Shown here: positions 24,401-31,499 of the stretch, in pieces | Layout: the number at the start of each line of letters is the position of its first letter | Position numbering within the stretch: the stretch's first letter is position 1 | Assembly (NCBI GenBank): GCA_049115715.1 | Contig: JAGDZQ010000039.1 | Location: 67,667-131,666, forward strand | Direction: 5' to 3' | DNA from: JAMZMI01 sp049115715 | GTDB taxonomy: Bacteria; Bacteroidota; Bacteroidia; Cytophagales; Cyclobacteriaceae | Length of the DNA: 64,000 nucleotides | The notes under the pieces: generated by a model | The model's input: only the letters and a program-made list of their open reading frames with translations | Database searches by the model: none | Told to the model about the DNA's origin: nothing | Program-made: the position numbers and the translations under genes

Positions 24401-26346
24401 GTCTGCGTTGCATCTGTTATTTTCAAATTACTGACAGTCTCTATCAGTAGATCCAATTCTCCGGCGATCTTATCTCCTTGCTCAAGAAGCTCTTGTGCTT
24501 CTACTACCTTTTCTACTTTTTCAATTTTGAGTTTAAATGATGCCACCTTTTCTTGAAAAGGATTAAGCGCATGGTCTTGCATCAAAAATCGAACACATGA
24601 CTCTGAAACTGTGTCTGCTGCCTCTGAAAGTTCCTGATTAAATGTTTCCAGTTTTTCCTGATCAATATATCGCAAGTCCTTTGCGCTGATCACCTCTCCT
24701 CTTGCTTCACGTATTTCGCTCAGCAAATCCACATAGGCATTGATGCTCCCAAAGGAAGCTTTCGATTTCTTAAGTGATTCTGATTTTACTTTTTCAAGCG
24801 CAAGAAGTGTGGTAAGAGAGCTTTCTTTGATCTTCCTTACTTTCTCATATTCATCAACAGCCGATTCTGCAACTTGTCTAATTTCTTTGAGTGGTTGATT
24901 AAGATTAAAGTCTTCCTGAGTATCCAACCAATGGTAGGTATCCAATACATCCGTTGATTTCTTAATAACATCTAGGTAGAGATCTCCATAAATCTCTTCT
25001 CTATTAACAAGATTGATAATATCATGACATTCTGCCATTGCTCGTACTACCTCTTTGTTCCCTATCTTTTGTAAGAAGGAATCTGAACGCTCCTCTGACT
25101 GAAAATTGGGGCCAGTGAATGGAGTTTGCCAGATTTGAATGGCGTGATGCTTTTTAGGCTCTTCATCGGCCTTAAAAACACACATCTCTCCGTTTTCAAA
25201 GGTGGTAAACCCGTGACAAACTATTGGATTCTCTACTTTCTGAGAAATGATATTGTAATTCAAAAGGAGGTAAACACCATGCTCACGATTGTAGAACACA
25301 TAGACATAATCTTCTCCATTGATTGAAGTGATTCGCCTCTCGAAAAGCATGTTAGAAAGATCAAGATCAAATAGCTTGTATTCCCCCGACTGCAAATAAT
25401 ATCCATTGCTAAATATCAAGCCTTGATTGTCTGGCAATAAGATACATGCGTCTTTTATCGCATCGATCCGCTTGACTTCCTTGAGCTTTTCATTGAAGAT
25501 CAGATATCGGTCTTCTTCTTGATAAGGCTTTGCTTTGATTAAAATGAGGTTGCCGACTTCAGCATATTCAAACTCTGCATCATCAAGCGTTTGCTGAGCA
25601 TGTTCTACATCTTCACGATAGATTCCTTCACCGTCTTCGGTATTGTCCTCAATCTTCACTGTTAGATCTCCTCCTACACACTCTACGAAAACACGGTCTT
25701 TAATAGAAACATGCGGATGAATACCATTACGAAAATCTTCTCTTCTTGTGCGTTTCCATTTGAATTCGTGCTGCTCAGGAAATCTATATTCGTGATCGCT
25801 TCGATTATCGATATATACAAGTTTCTCTCCTTTGATCTCCCACTTGAAAGTCTTAACATCTCCTACGTCTTTCCCTATACGGAAAACCATATGGAAGAAT
25901 GGCCCTACTGCCGCGAACCTTAAAAACTGAGTGCTTTTATAGTACTTGTATAGCTTATGAAAATCATCAATAAAGACTTTGTCTTTAATCAGAGCATCTA
26001 TCTGCAATTCATGAAAACTATGATCCGAGTTGTATTCATAAAAGCTGAATACATCCGACACTTTCACTTCGCTTCTTAAACCAACATGTACATTGTATCC
26101 AAACAGGAATTTTGAACCAAAAGAGAACATATCCCAGGGAATGCAATTATTCGAGGTAGTAACCCGCTCAGTCGCAAGCACTTTGGTTTCTATTGTACCA
26201 AAAACGCTTTTCCTCTCTTCATTAAGCGAATCTAATTTGGACTTGAGCTGATCTGAGTTACTTACAATCCTATTTCGCAACAGCTCATAAGTACCTGCTT
26301 CTAATGTATTTTGGTTTGTTTTATCTTCAGCCATTTTTAATATCAT
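21439..26346 (-). CDS. Giant AAA+ ATPase with DUF3686 ('DNA repair ATPase' type)
   Basis: The 1635-residue protein has three parts. Residues 1-430 include a DUF3686-like beta-rich region, with YVYVFYNREHGVYLLLNYN, VCHGFTTFENG and KKHHAIQIWQTPF. Residues 430-1200 are mostly helical and coiled coil. A C-terminal AAA+ module has Walker A PPGYGKTT (K1288), Walker B MIYLDDIQ, sensor-1 VVMAGNP and an arginine region SNRAD. The usual database name refers to DNA repair, but this context (flotillin, PspA, TPM) points to a membrane-associated remodelling machine. The start could be ATG 26346 or ATG 26334 (MAEDKTNQ). The upstream sequence holds palindromic repeats that reach within 5 bp of ATG 26346. 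Confidence 0.85.
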   Translation of the reverse strand: MILKMAEDKTNQNTLEAGTYELLRNRIVSNSDQLKSKLDSLNEERKSVFGTIETKVLATERVTTSNNCIPWDMFSFGSKFLFGYNVHVGLRSEVKVSDVFSFYEYNSDHSFHELQIDALIKDKVFIDDFHKLYKYYKSTQFLRFAAVGPFFHMVFRIGKDVGDVKTFKWEIKGEKLVYIDNRSDHEYRFPEQHEFKWKRTRREDFRNGIHPHVSIKDRVFVECVGGDLTVKIEDNTEDGEGIYREDVEHAQQTLDDAEFEYAEVGNLILIKAKPYQEEDRYLIFNEKLKEVKRIDAIKDACILLPDNQGLIFSNGYYLQSGEYKLFDLDLSNMLFERRITSINGEDYVYVFYNREHGVYLLLNYNIISQKVENPIVCHGFTTFENGEMCVFKADEEPKKHHAIQIWQTPFTGPNFQSEERSDSFLQKIGNKEVVRAMAECHDIINLVNREEIYGDLYLDVIKKSTDVLDTYHWLDTQEDFNLNQPLKEIRQVAESAVDEYEKVRKIKESSLTTLLALEKVKSESLKKSKASFGSINAYVDLLSEIREARGEVISAKDLRYIDQEKLETFNQELSEAADTVSESCVRFLMQDHALNPFQEKVASFKLKIEKVEKVVEAQELLEQGDKIAGELDLLIETVSNLKITDATQTTRIIENISDIYGSYNQVKGALTNKRKSLLSQEGKAEFSATLKLLEQSVTNYLDICDTPEQCEEYLTKLIVQVEELEGKFSEFEEFIDIIAQKREEVYNAFEAKKLYLTEQRNKKSNQLFQAAERVLSAIKNKSGAIKTKDEINGYFASDLMIEKIRSIADQLVSMDDTVKADDLTSQLKTIKEDVLRQLKDKQELFTSGDNIITMGNHQFFTNNLALDLSMVVKNKVPNFHLAGTDFFEPIENDQLTALGSLWDQSLISENNDVYRAEYLAFYIFQVFRKKEKTFSSDIQMDIDDYLASSEKDQISFIQKVMTTQYQEGYVKGIHEYDTHLILNQLLELSKAAGVIKYSSESRALAVFFWNSCIKEEKKKLFVNQIKAASLVLTVFPASREFDGIINDLEEEVENQSHLFFESTANKKEIAAYLFEELSINEHFTIGSIAANFYQAFSKNLKKKRAESKFQGSIDPISETPHLSVRLIRQWLQAFLAEESNESYHEYIDEVAVLLLYKDFSETRVKNVTVEIQIEGLKGAHQLIEEGNYSLHLNRFLAKMGNYAKSVAPDFEKLQSLKKSLSSEYKAQLRLNEFKPRVLSSFVRNQLIDKVYFPLIGSNLAKQIGTAGENKRTDLMGLLLLVSPPGYGKTTLMEYIASRLGVIFMKINGPAIGHEVTSIDPADAPNAASAEELQKLNLSFEMGNNVMIYLDDIQHCNPEFLQKFISMCDAQRKIEGVYKGKTKTYDFRGKKVSVVMAGNPYTESGEKFQIPDMLSNRADIYNLGDVIGDSEEVFKLSYLENSLTSNPILSRLVSRSLDDVHSVIKMVENGSAEGLKFEVNHSAQELQEYAAVIKHLMKVRDVILAVNLLYIKSAAMSDEYRVEPAFKLQGSYRDMNKVGEKILPMMNEKEVTTIIHSHYENEAQTLTSNAEANLLKFKQLTKSATKEEKQRWNVILEKFAEKQKQMGYGKNAQLVEGIDAIADNLKGIMDKMNDKK

Positions 26347-26649
26347 ATCACCCCTTCGGGGTTAGATTAATGAATTTCTATTTCTCTATAATCTTTTCAT
26401 CCCTTTGGGATTAGAGCAACTAATATTTCGACTATAATTAATCCTTTTAGAATTTCTTATTTGCGTTACATTTAAGCACGTTTCTCGCTCCTTTCTACTA
26501 AAAAAAGAAACTGAACAATCAATTTTCCAACTCATGAATTACCAATCAATATTGAAAACCTAACCTAATCCAAATCCCGAAGGGATGAAAAGATTATAGC
26601 AGACAAAATTGTCTTCATGAAAATAAACCCTGAAAGGGTGACATTATGA
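26347..26649. repeat. Repeat-rich gap between the AAA+ gene and the IS200-type gene
   Basis: No gene is seen. Four short palindromes are present: CCCCTTCGGGG (26351-26361), CCCTTTGGG (26401-26409), CCCGAAGGG (26576-26584) and CCCTGAAAGGG (26628-26638). A 27-bp inverted repeat with one mismatch is formed by 26386-26412 and 26573-26599, enclosing about 160 bp of AT-rich DNA. The block 26349-26412 is also repeated directly at 27111-27177 on the other side of the transposase gene. This is the pattern of REP-like units mobilised by Y1 transposases. Confidence 0.7.
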
Positions 26650-27177
26650 TCAGTCAAACAAGAAGCGTTCATCATGAGGTATTTCATTTTTCACCATAAA
26701 ATCAAGGTATTCTTCTTTGAAAGTCTTTTTCCTGTGATGTTCCTCCTGATTTAATATGTATTGATAAACCTTATCAATCTGAGAATGTGAATAAGAGAAT
26801 GCCCCATACCCTTCTTGCCACGAAAACTTTTGAGCTAACCATTTTTTATCATTAATGAAATTGCTCGTATTGTTTTTAATATCTCTTACCAAATCTGACA
26901 ATGCAATGGATGGTTTTAAGCCTACAAAAACATGTACATGATCAGCAACCCCATTAATTATAATTGATTTTTGTCCTTTATTTTTTATGACTCCAGCCAT
27001 GTATTTGAAGACTTCATCTCGCCAAGCTTTGCTTAAAAGATTTTCTCTTCCTTTTACAGCAAACACACATTGAATATAAATTTGAGAAAACGTTCCTGCC
27101 ATGGTTATTTCACCCCTTCGGGGTTCATAAATTCGTTCCAATATTTCTATCTACAACTCTTTCATCCCTTCAGGATT
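26349..27177. mobile_element. IS200/REP-associated Y1 transposase unit inserted in the operon
   Basis: A Y1 transposase gene (26650-27102) is bracketed by direct copies of a roughly 65-bp block, 26349-26412 and 27111-27177. Each block contains a CCCCTTCGGGG palindrome, a TTTCTAT-containing spacer and a TTTCATCCCTT-type palindrome. There are no long terminal inverted repeats, as expected for IS200-type elements. It lies in the only large gap of the PspA/polyamine operon, so it probably arrived after the operon formed. The exact ends are not determined. Confidence 0.55.
26650..27102 (-). CDS. IS200-like Y1 (HUH) transposase
   Basis: From ATG 27102 (MAGTFSQIYIQ) the protein is 150 residues, the usual TnpA length. 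The frame can be read back to 27141, but that extension only translates the repeat palindrome. The HUH motif appears in ADHVHVFVG, and the catalytic tyrosine region in IDKVYQYILNQEEHH. The C-terminus (FKEEYLDFM...DERFLF) is typical of the Bacteroidota group found beside short palindromic repeats. It cuts and joins single-stranded DNA by a 5'-phosphotyrosine intermediate. No frameshift or missing motif is seen, so it may be active. Confidence 0.88.
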   Translation of the reverse strand: MAGTFSQIYIQCVFAVKGRENLLSKAWRDEVFKYMAGVIKNKGQKSIIINGVADHVHVFVGLKPSIALSDLVRDIKNNTSNFINDKKWLAQKFSWQEGYGAFSYSHSQIDKVYQYILNQEEHHRKKTFKEEYLDFMVKNEIPHDERFLFD

Positions 27178-27179
27178 AC

Positions 27180-27230
27180 GCTTTGCTGAGCGTCTCATTT
27201 TGCAACCTAAAATGAGACGCTCAGCAAAGC
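27180..27230. terminator. 22-bp perfect hairpin just after the flotillin gene
   Basis: Left arm 27180-27201 and right arm 27209-27230 are perfect complements with a 7-nt loop. The arms begin GCTTTGCTGAGCG and end in an A/T tract next to the loop. It starts 3 bp past the flotillin stop and borders the repeat block of the IS200 unit. It probably terminates or stabilises the yjfI-like to flotillin transcript, which would separate it from the AAA+ half of the operon. No U-tract follows the stem. Confidence 0.6.
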
Positions 27231-27232
27231 TC

Positions 27233-29398
27233 CTAAAGTCCCAAATCAGATATTTTTTGACCTGAGATGCCTAAGGCATCAGAAACAGACCCTAGCTGCT
27301 TGATCATATCTCGTTCCGAATCATTGGATGCTTTTCCTGACAATTTCAAAAGCAGTGCTGAAACACTTAGGTCTTTCAAATCACCTGCAGATAATCCGAA
27401 CTGATCCACAAAGTCTTTCAGTCTTTCTTTGAAATTGGAGCCATTTCCGCTCGCAAAGAAGGTGTCCTTCACTTGTGTCAGCACATCGCTATTGGTTAGC
27501 ATTCTATCAACAGACTTACCTTTAGTTATAGAACCAACTATCTGTTCGAAGAACATGGTTTCTCCTCCTACAATATCAATATTGGCAGCTTTAAGTGCTT
27601 CTGCAATAACTGAAGCTTGCGCCATAGCGATCTCTTTTTGGATGGCTACTTTGGACAATTCGACTTCCTTGTCTGTCTGTAACTGAAGCTTGAACTCTTC
27701 ATGAGATCTACCTGACTCATCCAGTGCTTTCATGGCTTGGGCTTTCTCTTTGATTCCTTCCGCATCTGCAGTGAATTTCTCTTTCATCACCTTAGCTTCT
27801 GCAAGTCCCATCTTCTCTTCAGCGTCAGCTTTAAGCTCTGTCACTTGTGCTTCTGATTGACCTTTCTCAAAGTTTATTTTGGCAGCAACTAAACCTAGTT
27901 TCTCATCGGCTTCAGATTGAGCCAACCCTTTTTCTCTGATTCCTTTTGCTTCTGCGAATGCCTGAGCTTCTATTATTGAAGCTGCTGCATCTCCTTCTTT
28001 CTCACTTGCAGCGGCTTTCGCTTCCATAACCTGTGCTTCTGACATACCAATTGCAGCAGCCTCCGCAGCTTGCGCTTCTGCAAGCGTTTTCTTCGCAGCT
28101 GCTTTATGAACAGCTGCTGTTTCGGCAGCTTGTGCGTCAATCAATTGCTGTTTAGCTAAATGCTCTGAAGCCTGTTTCTTGGCTTCAGCGTCCTTGATTT
28201 GCTTAACCAAAGATTCTTCAGCATCTTTTTCCGCAATCGTGATAGCTACTTTCTTGGTTCTATCTGCTTCTGCAAATGCCTCAATATCTTTCATTCGCTC
28301 TTTCTCCTCTACAACCGTCTTCTCAATAGTTACGCGCTCACGAATGACATCCTGGATATTTTTTCGCTCCTCTTCTACAGCTTTTTCCTTTTCAATTTTA
28401 GCGATTTCAACGAAGCGATCTTTATCTGTTTGCTCTAGTAATCGAGCTCTATCTACTTTCTCTGTCTCTACAGCTTCTGTTCTTTCTTTATTTTTCTGTG
28501 CTACAACAACTTCCCTTAACTTATTCTCTTCAGCTACTTGTAGTTCTTCTTCCGTTGTAATTCGGGCTCTTTCAGACTTTAACCTTTCTTCCTGCTGTAT
28601 TTTGGCTGTTTCCGCCTCTTCTCTTGCTTTAGCTGATTCTATTTCCCTCATTTGCTTAGCCTCTGCTTCTGCCTGCTGACGTTCAAGTTCTAAAATAGTC
28701 TCTCTAGCCTCAACATTTTGTTTTGTCAGTGTCTTCTCTTTCTCTCTTTGGATCTGATTGGACTTCATCTTTTGAGTTGCAGTTAGGTCGATGATTTTCT
28801 TGATACCTTCAGCATCCAAAATATTATTCTCATCAAGATCCGTAATTGGGGTTTGCTCTAGATAGTCGATTGCACAATCATCCAGAACGTAACCGTTTAA
28901 ATCGGTTCCGATTATGTTTAGAATATCTTGTTTGAAGTTGTCCCTTCCACTGTATAATTCAACAAAATCGAAGTTTTTTCCCACTGTCTTCAAAGCTTCC
29001 GAAAACTTAGCATCGAACAATAATTCAAGAGACTCCTGGCTAGATGCTCTGTGACTACCTATTGATTGAGCAACTTGCTTTACATCTTCTATTGTCTGAT
29101 TGACTCTTACGAAAAAAGTAACCTTGATATCGGCTCTCATGTTGTCCTTGCATATCAAGCCCTCCTTTCCTGTTCTGGCGATCACAATGGTTTTCAATGT
29201 GATATCCATGATCTCCAACTTATGAATGATTGGCCAAACCAATATTCCAGAAAAATTAACTTTAGTACCACCCATTCCCGTTCTCACCAAAGCCTGTCCT
29301 TGTAGTGCCTTTCGGTACATTTTGACAACAACTATCAGGATAATAATAAATAGAATTGCGGATACTGTTCCTCCGATCATTAAAATTGGTTCAGTCAT
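27233..29398 (-). CDS. Flotillin / SPFH (band 7) protein, YqiK-like
   Basis: This 721-residue protein has an N-terminal transmembrane helix (6-28), an SPFH domain (about 35-200, with GMGGTKVNFSGILVWPIIHK and DNMRADIKVTFFVRV), then a long Ala/Glu/Lys-rich coiled coil (about 205-590) and a small C-terminal region with QLGSVSDALGISGQ. This matches E. coli YqiK and eukaryotic flotillins, which assemble into membrane microdomain scaffolds. The YqiJ-like OB-fold gene lies 88 bp upstream, the same pairing as E. coli yqiJK. It probably organises the polyamine enzymes or AAA+ machine at the membrane. Confidence 0.9.
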   Translation of the reverse strand: MTEPILMIGGTVSAILFIIILIVVVKMYRKALQGQALVRTGMGGTKVNFSGILVWPIIHKLEIMDITLKTIVIARTGKEGLICKDNMRADIKVTFFVRVNQTIEDVKQVAQSIGSHRASSQESLELLFDAKFSEALKTVGKNFDFVELYSGRDNFKQDILNIIGTDLNGYVLDDCAIDYLEQTPITDLDENNILDAEGIKKIIDLTATQKMKSNQIQREKEKTLTKQNVEARETILELERQQAEAEAKQMREIESAKAREEAETAKIQQEERLKSERARITTEEELQVAEENKLREVVVAQKNKERTEAVETEKVDRARLLEQTDKDRFVEIAKIEKEKAVEEERKNIQDVIRERVTIEKTVVEEKERMKDIEAFAEADRTKKVAITIAEKDAEESLVKQIKDAEAKKQASEHLAKQQLIDAQAAETAAVHKAAAKKTLAEAQAAEAAAIGMSEAQVMEAKAAASEKEGDAAASIIEAQAFAEAKGIREKGLAQSEADEKLGLVAAKINFEKGQSEAQVTELKADAEEKMGLAEAKVMKEKFTADAEGIKEKAQAMKALDESGRSHEEFKLQLQTDKEVELSKVAIQKEIAMAQASVIAEALKAANIDIVGGETMFFEQIVGSITKGKSVDRMLTNSDVLTQVKDTFFASGNGSNFKERLKDFVDQFGLSAGDLKDLSVSALLLKLSGKASNDSERDMIKQLGSVSDALGISGQKISDLGL

Positions 29399-29486
29399 TC
29401 GTTTTTAGTTTAAAGGTTTAGGAAAATTCCATTGTTATATTCTTGAATGAGACTATTCATCAACATTCTATACTCACATAATTTGA

Positions 29487-30104
29487 TCAAGCCTGATAGG
29501 GCTCTACGTAATAGAAGTTTTTCTCCTCTTGAAAATCTATTACAAGGGCTGAGCTGCCTTTTTCTACTTTCAACCCATCTCTGGTTTTAACATTAATTAA
29601 AACCGACGTTCCTCCTACTTTAATCTCAGCTTGAGCCTTCTGCTCTGAGTTAATGGGAAGCTTGGCAGTACAGATCTTCCCTATTATATTTCCCACAGCT
29701 TCTGTTTGAGTTTTAAGTTTTCTGTAAAACAATGCCACTGGAATTGTCAAAAATTTGGCAATAAATAGACACACAATTAAAGAAGGAATAAAAACGACTA
29801 AGCCAGTCAGAAAAGATTCAAACCCAAGAAAATCGTTTCCTATAAGTGTAAGCATCCAAAGAGGAATCGTATAGAAGGTCAGGAAAACCATCAGCGGCAT
29901 GTGTCCAATATTGAAGAATGAAAGTACAGATGCAGCTCCCCCCAGCTCCGCATTAGCCTCTGCATCTATGTCAAGATCCAAATCAATTGAATCAACATCT
30001 ACTATTCCTATTATTGAAATCAACCAGTAAAAGAGGATGAATATGAAAAGTATTGTGGGTATAATGTTGACTCCAGAAAAGGCAAATGCTAACAACTCCG
30101 ACAT
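29487..30104 (-). CDS. YqiJ-like membrane protein with C-terminal OB-fold
   Basis: The 205-residue protein has about three or four N-terminal transmembrane helices (6-32, 63-86, 98-128), with an acidic patch between the first two (DVDSIDLDLDIDAEAN). A C-terminal beta-barrel segment (about 135-205: VGNIIGKICTAKLPI..., GTSVLINVKTRDG) matches the NfeD/OB-type domain of YqiJ. Known for the family: YqiJ and NfeD proteins partner with flotillins. It lies upstream of the flotillin gene and downstream of pspA. Confidence 0.82.
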   Translation of the reverse strand: MSELLAFAFSGVNIIPTILFIFILFYWLISIIGIVDVDSIDLDLDIDAEANAELGGAASVLSFFNIGHMPLMVFLTFYTIPLWMLTLIGNDFLGFESFLTGLVVFIPSLIVCLFIAKFLTIPVALFYRKLKTQTEAVGNIIGKICTAKLPINSEQKAQAEIKVGGTSVLINVKTRDGLKVEKGSSALVIDFQEEKNFYYVEPYQA

Positions 30105-30156
30105 GATGCAGATTTAGAAGGTGGAAAAAAGGTTGGTGTCTCTATACAGATAATGC

Positions 30157-30178
30157 GCAGCAGTGTCACCACTGCTGC
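30157..30178. terminator. GC-rich hairpin downstream of pspA
   Basis: A perfect 9-bp stem (GCAGCAGTG at 30157-30165, CACTGCTGC at 30170-30178) with a 4-nt loop lies 10 bp after the pspA stop, in the 83-bp gap before the YqiJ-like gene. It has no U-tract. It may act as an attenuator or a 3' stabilising structure, allowing more PspA than downstream products. Confidence 0.45.
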
Positions 30179-30187
30179 TTGACTTGA

Positions 30188-30898
30188 TTAGTCTTTTTTA
30201 TCTAATCCTAGCTTGGCCTTCATGGCTGCTAGGTCGTCAGAAGCTTTGGCAGATGATCCGTCCAAGGCTGTATCAATCTCATCATCTAGAGATTTACTTT
30301 CACCTGCGATATCACCGTAGGCTTCTGCTAGGGCTTCCTGTTGAACTACTTTGTCTTTCATTCGCTCTAGCATAGACACTGTGCTGGAAGAATCTATTTG
30401 AGCCATTTGCTTATTAACCTTTGCTGATGCTTCGCTCACTTTCACTCTTGCTTTGAGTGTTCTAAGTTCGTTTTCGTATCCACTTATATCAGATCTCAGC
30501 TTCTTGACTGTCACGTCTAATTGACTTACGTTTTTATCAAAACGATCTTGTTCTGATTTACTTCTGGCAGTTGCAGTTGCAAATTCTTCTTTTTTAGTCA
30601 ACGCTTCCGTTGCTAAGCGATCCGCCTCAGATGCTTCAATTTCGCCGCTTTGTGCTTTTTTCAATAAAAGCATTGCCTTATTTTCATAATCCTGAGCTTT
30701 AGACTTATTGGTTTGAACATCGTTTTTAGCTCTGATTGCCATTGCTTTCACTTCAGCTAAAGCTTTTAAGCTGTTATCCAAATCCTTCTTCAAATCTCTG
30801 ATGCCTTGCTCAGTCATCTTAATTGGATCTTCCAATTTATCAATCGCTGAGTGTGCTTCAGCCTCTCCTACTCTAAAAAGTCTCTTGAAAACGTTCAT
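30188..30898 (-). CDS. pspA: PspA/IM30 family membrane-protecting protein
   Basis: The 236-residue protein is almost entirely helical and coiled coil. It begins MNVFKRLFRVGEAEAHSAIDKLEDP, the typical amphipathic N-terminal helix and first core helix. LKARVKVSEASAKVNKQMAQIDSS is the conserved central hairpin region. Known for the family: PspA proteins are ESCRT-III-like, polymerise on stressed inner membranes and preserve the proton motive force. E. coli YjfJ is a family member in the yjfIJKLMC operon. Here it follows the DUF2170 gene by 42 bp, the same order as yjfI-yjfJ. Confidence 0.92.
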   Translation of the reverse strand: MNVFKRLFRVGEAEAHSAIDKLEDPIKMTEQGIRDLKKDLDNSLKALAEVKAMAIRAKNDVQTNKSKAQDYENKAMLLLKKAQSGEIEASEADRLATEALTKKEEFATATARSKSEQDRFDKNVSQLDVTVKKLRSDISGYENELRTLKARVKVSEASAKVNKQMAQIDSSSTVSMLERMKDKVVQQEALAEAYGDIAGESKSLDDEIDTALDGSSAKASDDLAAMKAKLGLDKKD

Positions 30899-30940
30899 GA
30901 TATTTATGATTTATGAATTGATATAAAATGTTTAATTAAT

Positions 30941-31336
30941 TTATTTCTTACTGAAAGCGATGATTTCATCCGTGTACTCACTTAAAAGCAAAGCCAAAGA
31001 ATTCAAGGTAGCTTCAAGTTCATTTAAATCCAGATTCTCGCATTCGTGTGTGTTTCTAAAAAGAACTTTGCTCCCTGATTCATCTAAAGCAAAAGCTCCA
31101 TGAATGATATCTCTATTTTTCATAAGGAGTCTCTTGAAAACATCGGATGAATCCTGACTTAAGTTGAATAAAAACTGCTCAACAATTAGGATTGGTTCCG
31201 CTACTATCAAGACAACATTCTTGATTCCTCCTTCTTCATTTTCTACAACAAAAACTCCTTCTTTTTCTTCCTCTTGAATGATGGTGAAGTTTAACTCCAA
31301 AAGGTACTCTTTAACTTTTTCGAAATGTGAACTCAT
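30941..31336 (-). CDS. DUF2170 (YjfI-like) protein
   Basis: This 131-residue acidic protein has the YjfI pattern: LLMKNRDIIHGAFALDE followed by VLFRNTHECENLDLNELEATLNSLALLL. The fold is probably of the YbjN/CesT chaperone-like type (inference). It is the first gene of the minus-strand operon and directly precedes pspA, as yjfI precedes yjfJ in E. coli. A chaperone or adaptor role for PspA is plausible. The upstream 163-bp region is shared with the divergent XRE regulator. Confidence 0.82.
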   Translation of the reverse strand: MSSHFEKVKEYLLELNFTIIQEEEKEGVFVVENEEGGIKNVVLIVAEPILIVEQFLFNLSQDSSDVFKRLLMKNRDIIHGAFALDESGSKVLFRNTHECENLDLNELEATLNSLALLLSEYTDEIIAFSKK

Positions 31337-31369
31337 AATTAGATCGTTTGATGACTTTTAGTGTAAATC

Positions 31370-31423
31370 GAAAATACTAATAATGCATGGTTTTGTACTA
31401 GCTCAGTATTTTCTATTTATACT
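31370..31423. promoter_or_regulatory. Candidate operator in the divergent XRE/DUF2170 promoter region
   Basis: GAAAATACT (31370-31378) and its perfect complement AGTATTTTC (31405-31413) lie in the gap between the divergent genes. A third half-site, ATACT, follows at 31419-31423. XRE repressors bind inverted repeats, and this is the only gap shared by the regulator and the operon. In AT-rich DNA a 9-bp match could occur by chance. Confidence 0.35.
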
Positions 31424-31499
31424 AATTTTTTAATTTGTTATCTTCATAAAACCGAAGACTTGAGTAAGTTTACGAAGATTAAATGACAAAGGTTATAGC

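Noticed and set aside
26349..26640. Possible CRISPR-like array from the repeated CCC/GGG palindromes
   Set aside because: The repeats are short and variable, in both orientations and irregularly spaced, with no cas gene. They fit REP-like units of the Y1 transposase better.
27103..27141. N-terminal extension of the Y1 transposase (MERIYEPRRGEIT)
   Set aside because: It translates the CCCCTTCGGGG repeat block. Typical family members start MAGTFSQ.
28179..28679. 166-aa plus-strand frame opposite the flotillin coiled coil
   Set aside because: It mirrors the Ala/Glu/Lys-rich low-complexity codons of the real gene, is Ser-rich and matches no family.
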